A stretch of 64,000 nt of DNA. Source: Platycnemis pennipes (lineage: Eukaryota; Arthropoda; Insecta; Odonata; Platycnemididae). How positions within the stretch are numbered: position 1 is the first letter of the stretch; each line of letters begins with the position of its first letter. The DNA lies in contig OW121852.1 of the NCBI GenBank assembly GCA_933228895.1, positions 63,282,872 to 63,346,871 of the forward strand. The letters run 5' to 3'. The position numbers and the translations under genes were made by a program. A model generated the notes under the pieces. It was not told the origin of the DNA, made no database searches, and was given only the letters and a program-made list of their open reading frames with translations. Shown here in pieces: positions 32,522 through 43,221 of the stretch.

Positions 32522-32535
32522 TTGTGTTTACAGGG
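32516..32535. repeat. Right terminal inverted repeat of the 10-kb transposon
   Basis: AGCTTTTTGTGTTTACAGGG, the reverse complement of the left end with one mismatch, followed by TT. Confidence 0.8.
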
Positions 32536-32933
32536 TTGCTATTCACAATTCACACAATTACTATACAAATGTTTAAACGTGGAAAAAATAGTAAAATCTC
32601 ACACAAGAATACAAATTGATACGAAACAAATGGAAAAGAGGTTTTTTATAATTTATTTAAGAAAATTATACAGAATATACTAAAATGAATGTAACAAAAA
32701 GCCAGAGAGAGCACCACAGTTTGCCAGTATGCATATAGGTCAAAATATTAACAATGATTCCATAAAAAATTTCCAATGCTGAATCTCTGGGATTCTTTAA
32801 AAAAAACTATGCATAAAAATTTGTTGTATTATTCTGTTTAAAGGACAAGCCTACCATTGCTTGTGCGGTTGCAATGTAAATAAACCTTAAAAAGAAGGTC
32901 CTTAGCCTTTACTTGGTGGAACCGCATGATAGG
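32536..32933. other. Spacer between the transposon and the fold-back element
   Basis: AT-rich sequence without genes or recognised repeats. Confidence 0.5.
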
Positions 32934-33511
32934 AGCAAATAGAAAAACCACTTTGTAAGATTCCACAAAATTTATTGTGACATCGACCTAGGTTTCAATT
33001 GTATACCACCTTAAAGATGATTGGTGCACAATCGAAACCTATTGTCGACATCAAAATGATGTGCTGCTGCACTTTGAAAATTTATATCTGGATATGCATT
33101 CATGCTAATGCAGTTTAATATACATAATTTTAATGGTAATTTTATTTCCGTTTCAGTTATTATTTTAAATCAATAATAAATTTAAAAATGTTGACGCCGA
33201 AATGAAATAATTAACTCCGCTCACCCGAAAATTAGCAGTTTTCTCTACTTGATGAACTTTGCCACTCATTCTAGATCAACTCGGATTATTTCAATGTCAG
33301 GTCAAAATTTGTGAATTTATTATTGATTTGAAATAATAACTGAAACGGCATTAAAATCACTGTTAAAGTGGTGCATATTACACTGTATTAGCATGAACAC
33401 ATATCCAGATATAAATGTTCAAAATGCAGTGGCACATCATTTTGACACCAACAGTAGGTCGGTGTTACTATAAATTTTGTGGAATCCTACAAAGTGGTTT
33501 TTCTATTTGCT
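32934..33511. mobile_element. Large fold-back (inverted-repeat) element
   Basis: The left arm starts AGCAAATAGAAAAACCACTT (32934) and the right arm ends with its reverse complement, AGTGGTTTTTCTATTTGCT (33511). The arms, about 200-260 bp each, share ACAAAATTTAT, CATCATTTTGA, TATCTGGATAT, TTAGCATGAA and GAAACGGAAATAAAATTA-like blocks in mirrored order around a loop of about 115 bp (33190-33305). No coding content. This is a MITE or fold-back transposon, old enough to have many mismatches. Confidence 0.8.
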
Positions 33512-34180
33512 ACTAAATACACCTTTATCAGATAATATAATATCCCTTTTTCAAGGTCTTCACCTTTCAGGGCACCCCACACAACATTCGTCCATTCACT
33601 TCCTGCCACATTACCTTGATTGCAACTAATCCAGCACCCTTGTGTATATATAAATAATCCACTATGTATTAATACACTTCTGGTTCACCCACCTCATGTA
33701 CCTTTCATCTTAATATCCCTTGACCCTCTTACCATTTTCCATCCCCCCTCTGTCTCTATATAATTCACTCCCTTCCAAACTCTTACCCTTGCTATCTCAA
33801 TCCCCTCCACCCACCTTTCTCCTCGTACTTAGACCATAGTTTCCCCTACACCTTCCTGTCTCCTCGCCAATGTCCTTGTTTGGTGATTGGTGGGGATGCG
33901 AGGGGACACGCCATCGAGGTGGGGGAAAGGGAAAGATCTGTTATCTGAAAGGTGAGGAGGGAACATTGGAACATTGTAGAGGAAGTGGGGGGTAGAGACA
34001 TTGGGAGGGAGGATGGGGAAGGGAAGTATGGTTGAAGGGGGATCCACTAGGGGGAGACATACTCTCTTGAGGAGAAGCCTTTCCCCTTGGAGGAGGGGGT
34101 CTTCCTCTTTGTCCTCCAGAGGGGAAGAGGGCAGTCTCTCCCTTGAATGCTGAACACCCTGAAGACTGAGTCTAGGACAA
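33512..34180. other. Strand-asymmetric C/T-rich then G/A-rich region
   Basis: About 33560-33840 is pyrimidine-rich on the plus strand (CCCACC, CCTTCC words) and about 33880-34110 is purine-rich (GGGGAAAG, GGAGGGAGG). The switch may be the trace of an inverted repeat or a simple compositional block. A similar motif pair occurs at 59940-60500. No gene. Confidence 0.4.
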
Positions 34181-35618
34181 ATAAAATTTGATTAACTTTT
34201 ACGACCTGATAATTAACTTTTACGAGTATGATAAGTTACTGTCCCCCTTCTTGTTGCGATTTTCTCCACGATATTTCTTTAATTTTATGGACATGTATAG
34301 TCAGCAATGCACTTTAAAATCAGAAAAAACCATTTTCCGATTTAAAATGAAATTAGACTGCAGATTTTTTGATTTTTCCCTCAAAGAGAGCAGCATATAC
34401 TTGCACCACATCATAGTCTACTACAGTCTGTACCACTACTAATAAATCGGATCTTACACATGTGGTTTACATTTATTTCTCGCCAGCATGCAACAACTGA
34501 TTGCTTGGCAAATAAAACGGCGTCAATATCTAGATTGTCTAAATGGAAAAAATGTCAACTAAAAGGTGGTAAACGAGGGCGAGAGAACTACCACGACTTT
34601 TCCTTCACCAAAATGTGTGCTAGATGACTGCCCTACACTTAGTTTTTGTTTAAGCATGTATGTACTTAACCTAATTTCACCCTTAACCTAACCAAATTTG
34701 GTTTCTCGAAACAGCATCTTTTACCGAGTTGAAAGATGAGCCACTCCAATGAACAGTACACAAATAACCTGGTGCTAATTCAGGAGAATCTAATACTGCT
34801 TAGTCACTTTCTGTATTCTGATCATTTTAGTAGTCTTTGCTGATTTCAAAACTCGAACACTTCACTCCACGGAGCAAAACACCTCACAACCCAATCGGGC
34901 GGGGAGGAGGAATTCGAAATCAAAAACGGTTGGCAAGGGACAAGTTTACTTGGGTTTGGGATGGATAACAGAAGAGCGTTCAACTGTTCTGGTTTTGCCC
35001 TAAGGAAAACAGAATCTCATTGTAAGAAAATAGGAGATTTGGGAAAAAAAACAGATTGGTGTCAACCAATCACGAGGCACCTGACCCCGACCAGAGGGTA
35101 CGTAAGATGAGTCTTGGGGTCCCGACACTGCACCCTGATGATGATAGTAGAGTTGGCTATCGGAACGTCGGCAGCAGCCGTTTTACTGACCCGTACGAAT
35201 GTTTTTTTTTGTACGAATGAACAAATTGTGTGAGAGTTGGACTTTGGGATTCATGTGTTTAAATTCTTGGACAAAGGGAGTATGAAAATTCTATTCCCAG
35301 TATTGACAACCTTGGTTTTTTGTTATTTCGTTAGTTAGTTGAAAATTTACGGTGGGTTAAAGAAACATAAGCATCATCGACATAATTCCATTCCTCGACA
35401 GATGAAATCATTTTTTATTGTGAAGCATCGCATTTACATGGTAAACATGATGCGATAAAAGTTATAAGGATATGACACTACGTATGAAGGGCGTCGTAAA
35501 GAAAGTCAATTGTAGACCATTTAAATTGCTTTTCGTGTTGATGGATGATTAATCAATCACCATTATTCGATCACACTGGGCAGTTCAATCAATCAATGGT
35601 TCATTGGAGTATAAAAAT
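34181..35618. other. Intergenic, 3' of the TTC12-like gene; possible Penelope-type scrap
   Basis: No frame is recognised. Near 35090-35200 is a GACCCCGACCAG ... CCTGATGATGAT ... CGGAACGTCGGC phrase of the kind seen near the ends of Penelope-like elements. This is from memory of such repeats and is weak. The rest is AT-rich. Confidence 0.35.
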
Positions 35619-38600
35619 TTATTTATTAAATTCATGGATTTCTTGTTTGATGGACATAATTTCAGTGGATAGCGCATCAGCATCCGCTCTGTCAGCTTTT
35701 GTTGCCGATTCTCCTTTAAGAAGTAATAAGTCCTCATTCAATTTCAATGCCTTATCACAGTCTGCCAAGGCTCTTTTCATGAGGTTTAGTTTTAAGAGAG
35801 TTTTTGCTCTGTCCACGTATAGTTTTGGCCAGTTCACTTGCTCGTCAATTGCCTGTGAACGAAAAAGCAAGGACCTTTTTACACTCGATAGCTTCAGGAG
35901 AGATTGTGCGACTTGCAAATGATTTGAAAAAAAATTATCACTCAAAATTTCAGTATTGCCGTTTTATTCGTGATTTTAACTAAACTGTTGTCTGCAAGCC
36001 GAGTGGAAATAGTTTTCTGTTGCTGCGATCAGCATTATTAAAAGGCGTTGAGGGTCAAATGCCCTTAGTGCTTTTTGCGTGAAAACATTTTCTAACCCCC
36101 CCCTTTTTGAAGGGTGAACAATGATGCATCTAGTTTTTGATTGCACATACGAATGAGTCGAGAGAGCACACATTCAAAGGTTTTCGAAAATAGCTGCATA
36201 CTACGCGTTGTGGGCTTTCGTGGCCATTTAAGGGTGCATTTTCCGTAAAATAGTTAATTCATTGGAATTGCTCTGAAAGAATGGGATGACATACGACTCT
36301 ACCCAATTCCCTTGATGTGGGATGGATGTCGCGGATGTCAGAGGGCCACTGCTCAAATCAGTGTTCTTTCCGTCCCGTTGAGGTATGAACCGGCTATGCT
36401 TATTGCTATCCTGCTTCGAGAATTTTCCCGGGAATTTGCTCCCTTGCGGAAGAGCCTGTTCCTTATCTAATGCTGTCTCGGTTTGGCCTTTTTTCGGCTT
36501 AAATATCCTCGTGGGTGACTCGGTAGTAATAAAATCCCACTGAAGAAATCGTTACGGAATTGTAATATGTAGTAGCTCTTCGCCAGCTCTACCAACATGC
36601 ATGCAGAAAAGCTGCCGTAGGAAGCCGCCAGCATATTATTCAAATCCAAGTTGTCCTGAGCCAACTTACCTGCAGATGAAAAACGAGTGATAGGTGAATT
36701 GGAATCGAACCCTGGTATACTTATTTTATCCGCAGGCAAGGGAATGCCACCGTAATCATAAAGTATGAATACAGCGCAAAAAACTGCTGCTAGAATTCAA
36801 CAAACGGCAAACTGAAGTAAGATCTAACAACCAAAATGGAACAAGAAGTATATATAATTCTGCCATACATTTCGAAGGATAATATTGCTTAACTTCATTC
36901 ATCTTTAAGATCTCATCGCGGATATGGTTTCCTAAGTTACAGATAGATGGTGTACCTCTCCACCCTACAGTCAGCTCCATCCTCTCGTCTACTTTTTATT
37001 GTAAAGTCAGGTGGCACAAAGCTACACATGCAGGTTAGACAGCCCTCTGTGCATAGGTAATACAGGAATGTGAAAGAAAAATTCATGAGCATTCGTCCAA
37101 TTACTGGAACAGATGTCAATCACGGAGGAATACATTCTCGTCAGCTGTGATATCATCTCCTTCTTCACTCAGGTCCCCATCAAGTAATCGGACGACAGTA
37201 TCGGGAAGTTCACGAAATTTGGACTTCAACCAGACTTCTCAAAATGTACAAGGTGCCGAAACCTAGGGCGTGCCTAAAATAAATCTTTGAGCGGAATTCA
37301 AATAGTTATTTATTTTTCTATCTATTTCTAAAATCACTAGACTTTTGCTCCTGTGGGGTAGGGAATATTAAGGATTCTGCAGTGCTCCTGTGGTTGCGTC
37401 AACGTCGGGTAGAGAAGACGTGGTATAGGTACCGGCTTCAGGAACATCACTCAACGCTTTCGCCGACGAAGGAGACAGCAGTTCAATTGACAAAATGCAG
37501 GTTTTGAGTTTGAGAAAATTTTTATCATCACAGACCCGTACGCGAGGCTGTTGAGATCGGAACGAAGGCCTAACCAAGGCAACGCCATTAGATTGAGCTC
37601 AAAATGGAAGCGGCCGAAGCGGCTATTCCGCGGTATGGAAACCCCGGGAAATTTTTCAAAATAAGGAAACAACGACTTCGGCCGGATTAGACCTTGACGA
37701 GGGGGTAAGTACACTGATCGCACGAGGCCAAGGATAGGAGTAGTGGCCCTCTGACATCAGAGATATCTCCCACTCCACCATGAAAAGAATGGGGTTGGAA
37801 TTCCTTCTACATGTTCATCACAAGTCCAGCATTGTAGTTGCACCCCATAGCTTTTAATATTTACATTCATCGCCGCGGAAATCATCCATTTCAAGGAAAC
37901 TGTCCCAGAGGGTCTCCTTTTATATTGTGATGATAAATACTTCTCCTTTGGCTCATTCAGTTATTCAAGATATTTTAGATGGTTCGTCGATTTGTTAAGG
38001 ATTTATGATAATAAGCTCCGTGTTATTGTGCATACTGTGGGGGGATATTCTGTTTTTTTAGCGACAGGTAGGAAAAGAGCAAGTACTTAAATAAGTTTAA
38101 TACTTTAAATACTCGTGTGATCTCAGAAAATATTTCAAGAGAAGAATGAAATTACGTGAAATGATCTCCTTGTATCTCAAGGTAAATCGTGGTATTGTGA
38201 AATGGATTGCATGATCCTTCCCAATTATATAAGAAATTGGCGGACTACTGTAACCAATATAGATGGGTACACTCCTGAATAAATAGCCAACCTTAGTGTA
38301 TTTGTACAATGCTGTTTCGTAGTCGTCTTCTTGTTTGCTCTTCTCAGCATCTTGGATCCATTTCTTGGCTCGTCTCTCCCTCTCCTTCTTTGCTTGGTAC
38401 CTCTCATCGGCATCTTTTGACACCATAGCCATGAATACATCTGTGGTAAATATTTAATATGCTTTGGTAACATTGCTTTTCATTCGAGGATTTGCAAGCA
38501 AAGTATATGCAGCAAGTCATGACTATTTTGTGAAGCGGCTTTAAATTTATATTTATTTATTGAATTATATAAAACAGTTTGAATTTGGAGGGCAGGAAAA

Positions 38601-39932
38601 GTGTGGCCACATTAGACATTTTTTTTTAGATATTTAAATTTTGTGGCGTGTACGCTTTGTAATTATGTAGTACATGCATTGAGGTGAACTGCTCGTGACA
38701 TTCTTCTAATTCAACTTGCGTTCAACTGAGAAATAAAGTATTTTCACATGCAATATTTCTTGTGAGAAATTTTCTGGGAAAATCCACCAGATGAGGTTCA
38801 ATTAATGCAAAATTACTACTAATGTAAAGCCATCACTCTCTAAGAAGGAAGAATTCTCGTGAATAGTCGGTATTTTTTCGTGAATAGAAACCCAAAGAGT
38901 ATGACTAGTGAGTATATTTTCTTCCGTGGAAGAAGCGATACGCTTTAATCTGTCAAATCGACGATTGAAAGAGTCTATCGTGCCATTTCAACTTAAGTAC
39001 TTTGCAATTCCCTCCCTAGAGCAACCTCATGGATAAGTGACGTCTCTGTGCAAATTAAATTCCAAAACCTCCAATCTACAAAAATTAAAGAAAACTTCAA
39101 ATAAATACATTTATTGAGCTGGTATAGCATCCCCTTGATGAGGCGCTATTGTTCTGGGCACAGCCAGCACTTCCACACAGTGACGGCCCTACCTCTACCG
39201 CTTCTATTAAACTGTTTCAAAAAGGAATATTATGTAAAACCAGCGGTACGGTTAAATAGCTCTAAAAATATATGTTTTTCGGTTTTTAATAATTTGGCGA
39301 AAAAAGCATGGGGTAAAGAGTATAAAACAGTGCATGGTACGTGGCGGTAATAGTTTGGAATATTTGTAAGAAATACCTACTAATGGTAATTCGGGCTTAA
39401 GTATTGTGACTCCTACCAAAGGATGAGGTTTTGTGAAAGGTATTTGTTTATTTGAATCGCAGGAGCTCAAGTATTTTCCTTCAACTCTTCGACTGTGCGT
39501 GATGCTTTCACCTCGCATTAAAGCGAAATAGGGTCATCTAATTAGAATCACGTACCTTTCGAGGAGGAAGCCTGGTCAAGCGTTTCGGCATCAAATGCAC
39601 TTTTGTTGATTATTGTTCTGTCGTGTTTGATTACCAATGCCCCTTCATCGATTTCCCCCTTAATTCTTCCTTTCAAGTATAGGTTGGCTTCTTTTGAGGC
39701 TTCTTCACGGGCAACTTCATCTTTGGAACTTAATCCCTTAATAATTGACCCTGAAAAATGACACGAATAATTCTTGTGAATTGGCCACTTCATTTGTTCT
39801 GACAAAATTACCTTTGTCGTCGACAAAGGCGCAGTAAAGATATACTAGAAATAGCTACTTGGAAAATAAAATAAAACCTATTTTATCAACTCTCTGCATG
39901 AAGGATTCAAATTCTTTGTCATCCTTAGGCAT
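35619..39932 (-). CDS. Ttc12: TTC12-like tetratricopeptide protein, short form
   Basis: TTC12 is a cytoplasmic co-chaperone-like protein needed for axonemal dynein assembly in animals. Minus-strand exons: 39932-39878, 39750-39556, 38440-38292 and 35852-35619, 210 residues, with consistent phases. It starts MPKDDKEFESFMQRVDKI and continues GSIIKGLSSKDEVAREEA, like the N-terminus of TTC12 (K-L-F-L-V-D-E-I region). Then TIINKSAFDAETLDQASSSK, DVFMAMVSKDADERYQAKKE, KSKQEDDYETALYKYTKAID (TPR helix), VDRAKTLLKLNLMKRALADC (TPR). It ends EIMSIKQEIHEFNK. Vertebrate TTC12 is about 700 residues with more TPRs and armadillo repeats; these are absent here. Donors of exon 1 (GTTTTA) and exon 3 (GTTGGC) are weak, and the last intron is 2.4 kb, so an alternative 3' structure is possible. 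Confidence 0.78.
35853..38291. other. Long last intron of the TTC12-like gene
   Basis: 2.4 kb with several open frames on the minus strand (36467-36739, 36756-36980, 37451-37723). None matches a family I know or shows paired splice signals in good phase. It might hide alternative TTC12 exons. Confidence 0.4.
38441..39555. other. Second intron of the TTC12-like gene
   Basis: AT-rich intron DNA. No repeat or RNA gene recognised. Confidence 0.5.
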
Positions 39933-40639
39933 TTTAGGCGAGAAAAAGGTTTGGTTTGACTCTGCGACGTTTTACTGGCGCAAGCACCAACTTGTGTGTA
40001 GTCGTAGGATATACTCGAACGCTAATGTTAGTAAACACCGTCGCTAAGTAACCGAGTAAATTCGTTATTGAACGCGCAGAAACCGCCCCTTTGACCCGCT
40101 TTGGCAACACACCTGCGTAACCAAGACACGGTGTTTACATTGTTTCGTTGCGGGGTTAACTCATGGGCACGGAAGATGAAAAAGACTGATCTTTAATTTA
40201 TTCGTCGTGCTCATGAAAATTTAAAGTGCCGCCGAAGTCTCTCCAAATAAAGAGTCTTAATAAATAATTCGTTTCGAAATCACCAGCAAGCAAGCTTTGG
40301 TGATGAAGGACGGATTCAAATCTAGATAGTTTTGATTTACACGCGGTACCTTATTCACGAAGAAATACACTGCAGATTCGTATGAAATCAATCAGATCAA
40401 GATTGTATGAAATGGGATTTTTTGCATTTTTTGTGCATGGTTAAGCGCTCAAAATTACTCGGAGGCGGATCAAAGGCGATATCAGGATTTTATGGAACAT
40501 ACTTTCCAGTTGCAATAATGGTGACGTCCATTAAGAAAAATTAGCTAATCGCATAATATTGTGAAAGATATGCATTAGAATCCCTGTGCCAGTGGTTCAA
40601 ACGGAAGTGGCTCAGACAATAAGAGGAAGATGCAGAATA
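39933..40639. promoter_or_regulatory. 5' flank of the TTC12-like gene
   Basis: A GC-richer patch at about 40060-40140 lies 130-200 bp above the ATG and is the likely promoter. No core element can be named with confidence. The rest is AT-rich. Confidence 0.35.
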
Positions 40640-40805
40640 CATATGCTCAACCTGAAATGAAGGAAGGAATCTCGTGCCTTTGCGCTCGATCGTAGCGCAT
40701 GAATAAGCGAGATCGAGTGTATAACGCCACTGCCGGGATTCAAACCCGTGCCCTCAATATGGGGAGGACAGTCCTGTAGCCGCCACACCAACCCGAACCC
40801 CTTGA
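40640..40805 (-). repeat. tRNA-derived SINE with family A-like head, different body
   Basis: On the minus strand: GGGTTGGTGTGGCGGCTACA (A-box region), then GGGCACGGGTTTGAATCCCG (B-box region) and CAGTGGC. The head is nearly that of the SINE at 52085-52390, but the following sequence (TTATACACTCGATCTCGCTT) differs. That suggests a second subfamily sharing one tRNA-like head. Confidence 0.65.
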
Positions 40806-41489
40806 CTAGGAGGAATCGGATTTTAATCTCTTTGAAACAATAGGGAATGCCTCAAATACACGCCCTCCAAATTTCGGAGCTCTTTTAATCCATTTTTACG
40901 GGAGATATATAGCCTTAAAACTCGGCGCGGAGTCATGCCTACTTCGCGAAAAATACCTATTTCTCTTGGCTACCTCCATCGTGACGTAGGAAGTGCATGA
41001 CGATCGCAGGTGGAGGCGTAGCGAACGGTTTTGAGAAGGCGTGAACAAATTTTGGCTGAGAAAAACAATGATTTTGGTGTATTACGATTATTTTTTTGCC
41101 GATTTTGGAATAAAAAAACATTTATCGGGTGCTTTACGCTACGTAGATTTACAACCCGGCGAAAAACGGCATGCATACGTTTTTCTTGCACTCATTTGAA
41201 TACACGGCCACGCCAGCCACTTTAAACTTTCCGAACTCCAGAAACCATCACCACAATTGTGGTCCCTATAGGCGGGCAACAGCGATATCATATATGTATT
41301 TTCCACGTCATCAACAATACATCATCTGCCGAGAAATGCAATTTCGGCGCGAAATTCAAATCGAAGTTTCAAACGACTCGAGGAGCGAAATTATATGGTT
41401 CTTGAGAGTCAAACTCGGTGAGTATTCAATTACATATCAAAAATTACAAATCAATCGTATCCCGAAGTTGTGTGATCCTTCCTATTTTG
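40806..41489. other. Intergenic, moderately GC-rich, no gene recognised
   Basis: Open frames at 41031-41225 and 41171-41503 have no recognisable domain. There is nothing further to support a feature. Confidence 0.4.
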
Positions 41490-41890
41490 TATCATGTGCG
41501 TAAAACGATGACAGCAGCAGAGAAGAAAAGAGTGGAAGCATTCGAAATATGGTGCTAGCAAAGAATGATGAAGATAAAATGGATCGACCATGTGACAAAC
41601 GAAGAAGTCTTAAGAAAAGTGGGAAAAAAGAGGCCTGCTGAAAACTCAAAAAAGAAGACCACTTAGTCGGCCATATCTTAAACCACAATGGCCTGGTGAA
41701 GACGATCGTTGGGTGATAAGTGAACGGGAAGAATGGCAAAGGAAGGTCTCGTATGAGGTATATGGAACAGATTGTGAAGGATGTAAAAGAGAGGGCTTAC
41801 GTCAATATGTAGAGGTTGGCCAATAGAAGAATCGAGTGGAGGGCTGCATCAAACCAATGCTAGAATTGTTGACCGAAGATGCATAAAAAC
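41490..41890 (+). pseudogene. LINE C-terminal fragment
   Basis: Broken frames read VEAFEIWC, MMKIKWIDHVTNEEVLRKVG, then WRAASNQC near the end. The order W-DHVTNEEVLRKVGEKRP, GRSRMRYMEQIVKDVKERAY, RIEWRAAS matches the conserved region after the reverse-transcriptase domain of many insect LINEs. It is interrupted by stops and frameshifts. No upstream reverse-transcriptase part is attached, so it is a 5'-truncated copy. Confidence 0.7.
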
Positions 41891-42003
41891 ACGGTGTGCA
41901 TCATAGGTGACCAGAGTTAAGTAAATATGGAAAGCAAGTGGACTACTTCTGCGAAGTAAAAGTGGCTATTGCATGTCAATGATTTTGTCCATGAACTACC
42001 GAA

Positions 42004-42130
42004 GGTCTCAACACGTATCTCCTGCCAGTGGCAGATTTAGGGAGGGGAGGTCTCAACACGTATCTCCTGCCAGTGGCAGATTTAGGGGACACGTATCTCC
42101 TGCCAGTGGCAGATTTAGGGGGGGGGGGGT
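42004..42130. repeat. Short tandem repeat, 45- and 33-bp steps
   Basis: ACACGTATCTCCTGCCAGTG followed by GCAGATTTAGGG occurs three times. The first two copies are 45 bp apart and share the prefix GGTCTCA; the third follows after 33 bp. The array runs into a G tract and TCATGACCCC. A related G-rich phrase is at 52845-52935. Confidence 0.75.
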
Positions 42131-42670
42131 CACAGGGGTCATGACCCCTCCCCAAATTTTATCAAAAATTTTTAATTTATATTAGTTTAATAGTTTTTGT
42201 ATCCTTGTATAGGATTAAAGGGAGTATATGTGCAAATGCATGGCTACAAGTCCCAAACGTGAGAGTAGTTTGAGTTGCATTTATCGTAGAGCGTAGCACT
42301 CCCTACTGTAAAAACAAGCTCAAAAATAAAATAAGCTGTGTCCTAACTCGTTAGGCATTAGGGAGCATGGATTTGGGTGCCTAAAATTTAGCTGGCTAAC
42401 CCAAAAGGGAGCATGAATTGGGACATCCTTATGCAGGTATTGCCATCTGCTGGGATCGAAACCGATGAAAAACAAGAGAATGTGAAAGGGATGACAAATG
42501 ATGTACAAAATCTTACACAATCCATATTAACTTTCTCATGCCATTGTGTATAGACAGAATTTAATTTGAGTTTAGGGTACCGTAGATTAGCATCTTGTCA
42601 TATTTTCCTTAATTTAGATAATACATTTATTTTAATGAAGAACAATTCGGCCTTCTCCTACTTCTCATAA

Positions 42671-42955
42671 ATTGCCATGCGAAAAAATTCACCTGGACCG
42701 GGAATCGAACCACGGACCTTTGGCTTTCCGGGCCACTGCGCAGACCACTACGCTACCCAGGATCCCTAATTCGCATGGCAATTTTACCGAGGTTCAGCTA
42801 CTAGATGTTGAGCCCTTGCGGTCCATCAAGGATGGCAACGCAGGGGAGACTGGGCTTCAAGGAAGCCACTACCAAAGGTGAACCCCATCCAGCGCTAAAG
42901 CCGCGCTTGGCGGTAAATGTAGGAAATATCAATCCTGCCGCGTGAACGGCAGTGA
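42671..42955 (-). repeat. tRNA-like unit bracketed by 13-bp inverted repeats, copy 1
   Basis: ATTGCCATGCGAA (42671-42683) and its exact reverse complement (42770-42782) bracket a tRNA-like core. On the minus strand the core has TAGCGTAGTGGTCTGCGCAG (A-box) and CCGTGGTTCGATTCCCGG (B-box). A tail with CCATCAAGGATGGCAACG and GCTAAAGCCGCGCTTGGCGG follows on the plus strand. The next copy starts 296 bp downstream. It is probably a SINE that uses a tRNA-type promoter. Confidence 0.75.
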
Positions 42956-42966
42956 CATTCACATAA

Positions 42967-43078
42967 ATTGCCATGCGAAAAAATTCACCTGGACCGGGAA
43001 TTGAACTACAGACCTTTGGCTTTCCGGGCCACTGCGCAGACCACTACGCTACCCAGGATCCCTAATTTGCATGGCAAT
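42967..43078 (-). repeat. tRNA-like unit, copy 2 (direct repeat of copy 1)
   Basis: Same layout as copy 1, with one mismatch in the right 13-mer (TTTGCATGGCAAT). B-box GTTCAATTCCC on the minus strand is slightly decayed. It runs into a large inverted repeat. Confidence 0.75.
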
Positions 43079-43221
43079 TTTACCGAGGTTCAGGTACTAG
43101 AAGTAGTACCTGAACCATATTATGGTTCAGGTACTAGAGGAGGTACCGAGGTTCAGGTAACAGATGAATACCTCATCTAGTACCTGAACCTCGGTAAAAT
43201 TGCCATGCGAATTAGGGATCC
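43057..43221. repeat. Inverted repeat built from the tRNA-like unit's edge
   Basis: GGATCCCTAATTTGCATGGC through TACCGAGGTTCAGGTACTAG (43057-43100) is answered by CTAGTACCTGAACCTCGGTA through ATGCGAATTAGGGATCC (43177-43221). Inside is a perfect 29-bp palindrome at 43106-43134 (GTACCTGAACCAT, ATT, ATGGTTCAGGTAC). It looks like two or more copies joined head to head. Confidence 0.8.

Larger units (their letters stand above)
22419..32535 (-). mobile_element. 10.1-kb CACTA/EnSpm-like DNA transposon, apparently complete
   Basis: The left end reads CCCTGTAAACACAAAATGCT; the right end, reversed, reads CCCTGTAAACACAAAAAGCT. The two match at 16 straight bases and at 19 of 20. Both ends are flanked by TT, which may be a 2-bp target duplication. 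Immediately inside each end is a GCTGC-rich hairpin and a GC-rich zone. The element carries on the minus strand a transposase with a full frame, a second spliced gene with all phases intact, a leader exon near the right end, and a 291-bp satellite array in the first intron. The transposase type and the two-gene, subterminal-repeat design fit the CMC (CACTA, Mirage, Chapaev) superfamily. The termini are not the usual CAC, so the exact subgroup is open. Confidence 0.8.

Noticed and set aside
22419..32535. A virus-like or Polinton-type element
   Set aside because: No polymerase, capsid, integrase or protease is present; the content is a CMC transposase and a DUF4806-type protein.
32277..32546. 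89-codon minus-strand frame at the transposon's right end
   Set aside because: It crosses the terminal repeat and GC-rich subterminal region; no protein-like features.
36467..37723. Coding exons inside the last intron of the TTC12-like gene
   Set aside because: Several open frames exist, but none has a known domain and a matching pair of splice signals in phase.
40060..40140. RFX X-box in the TTC12-like promoter
   Set aside because: Only one half-site (GTTGCC on the minus strand) is visible; the second half does not fit, and a half-site is common by chance.
42671..42782. A functional tRNA gene
   Set aside because: Boxes A and B are present, but the core does not fold as a full cloverleaf by eye, and repeated copies with shared flanks show a SINE-like repeat.
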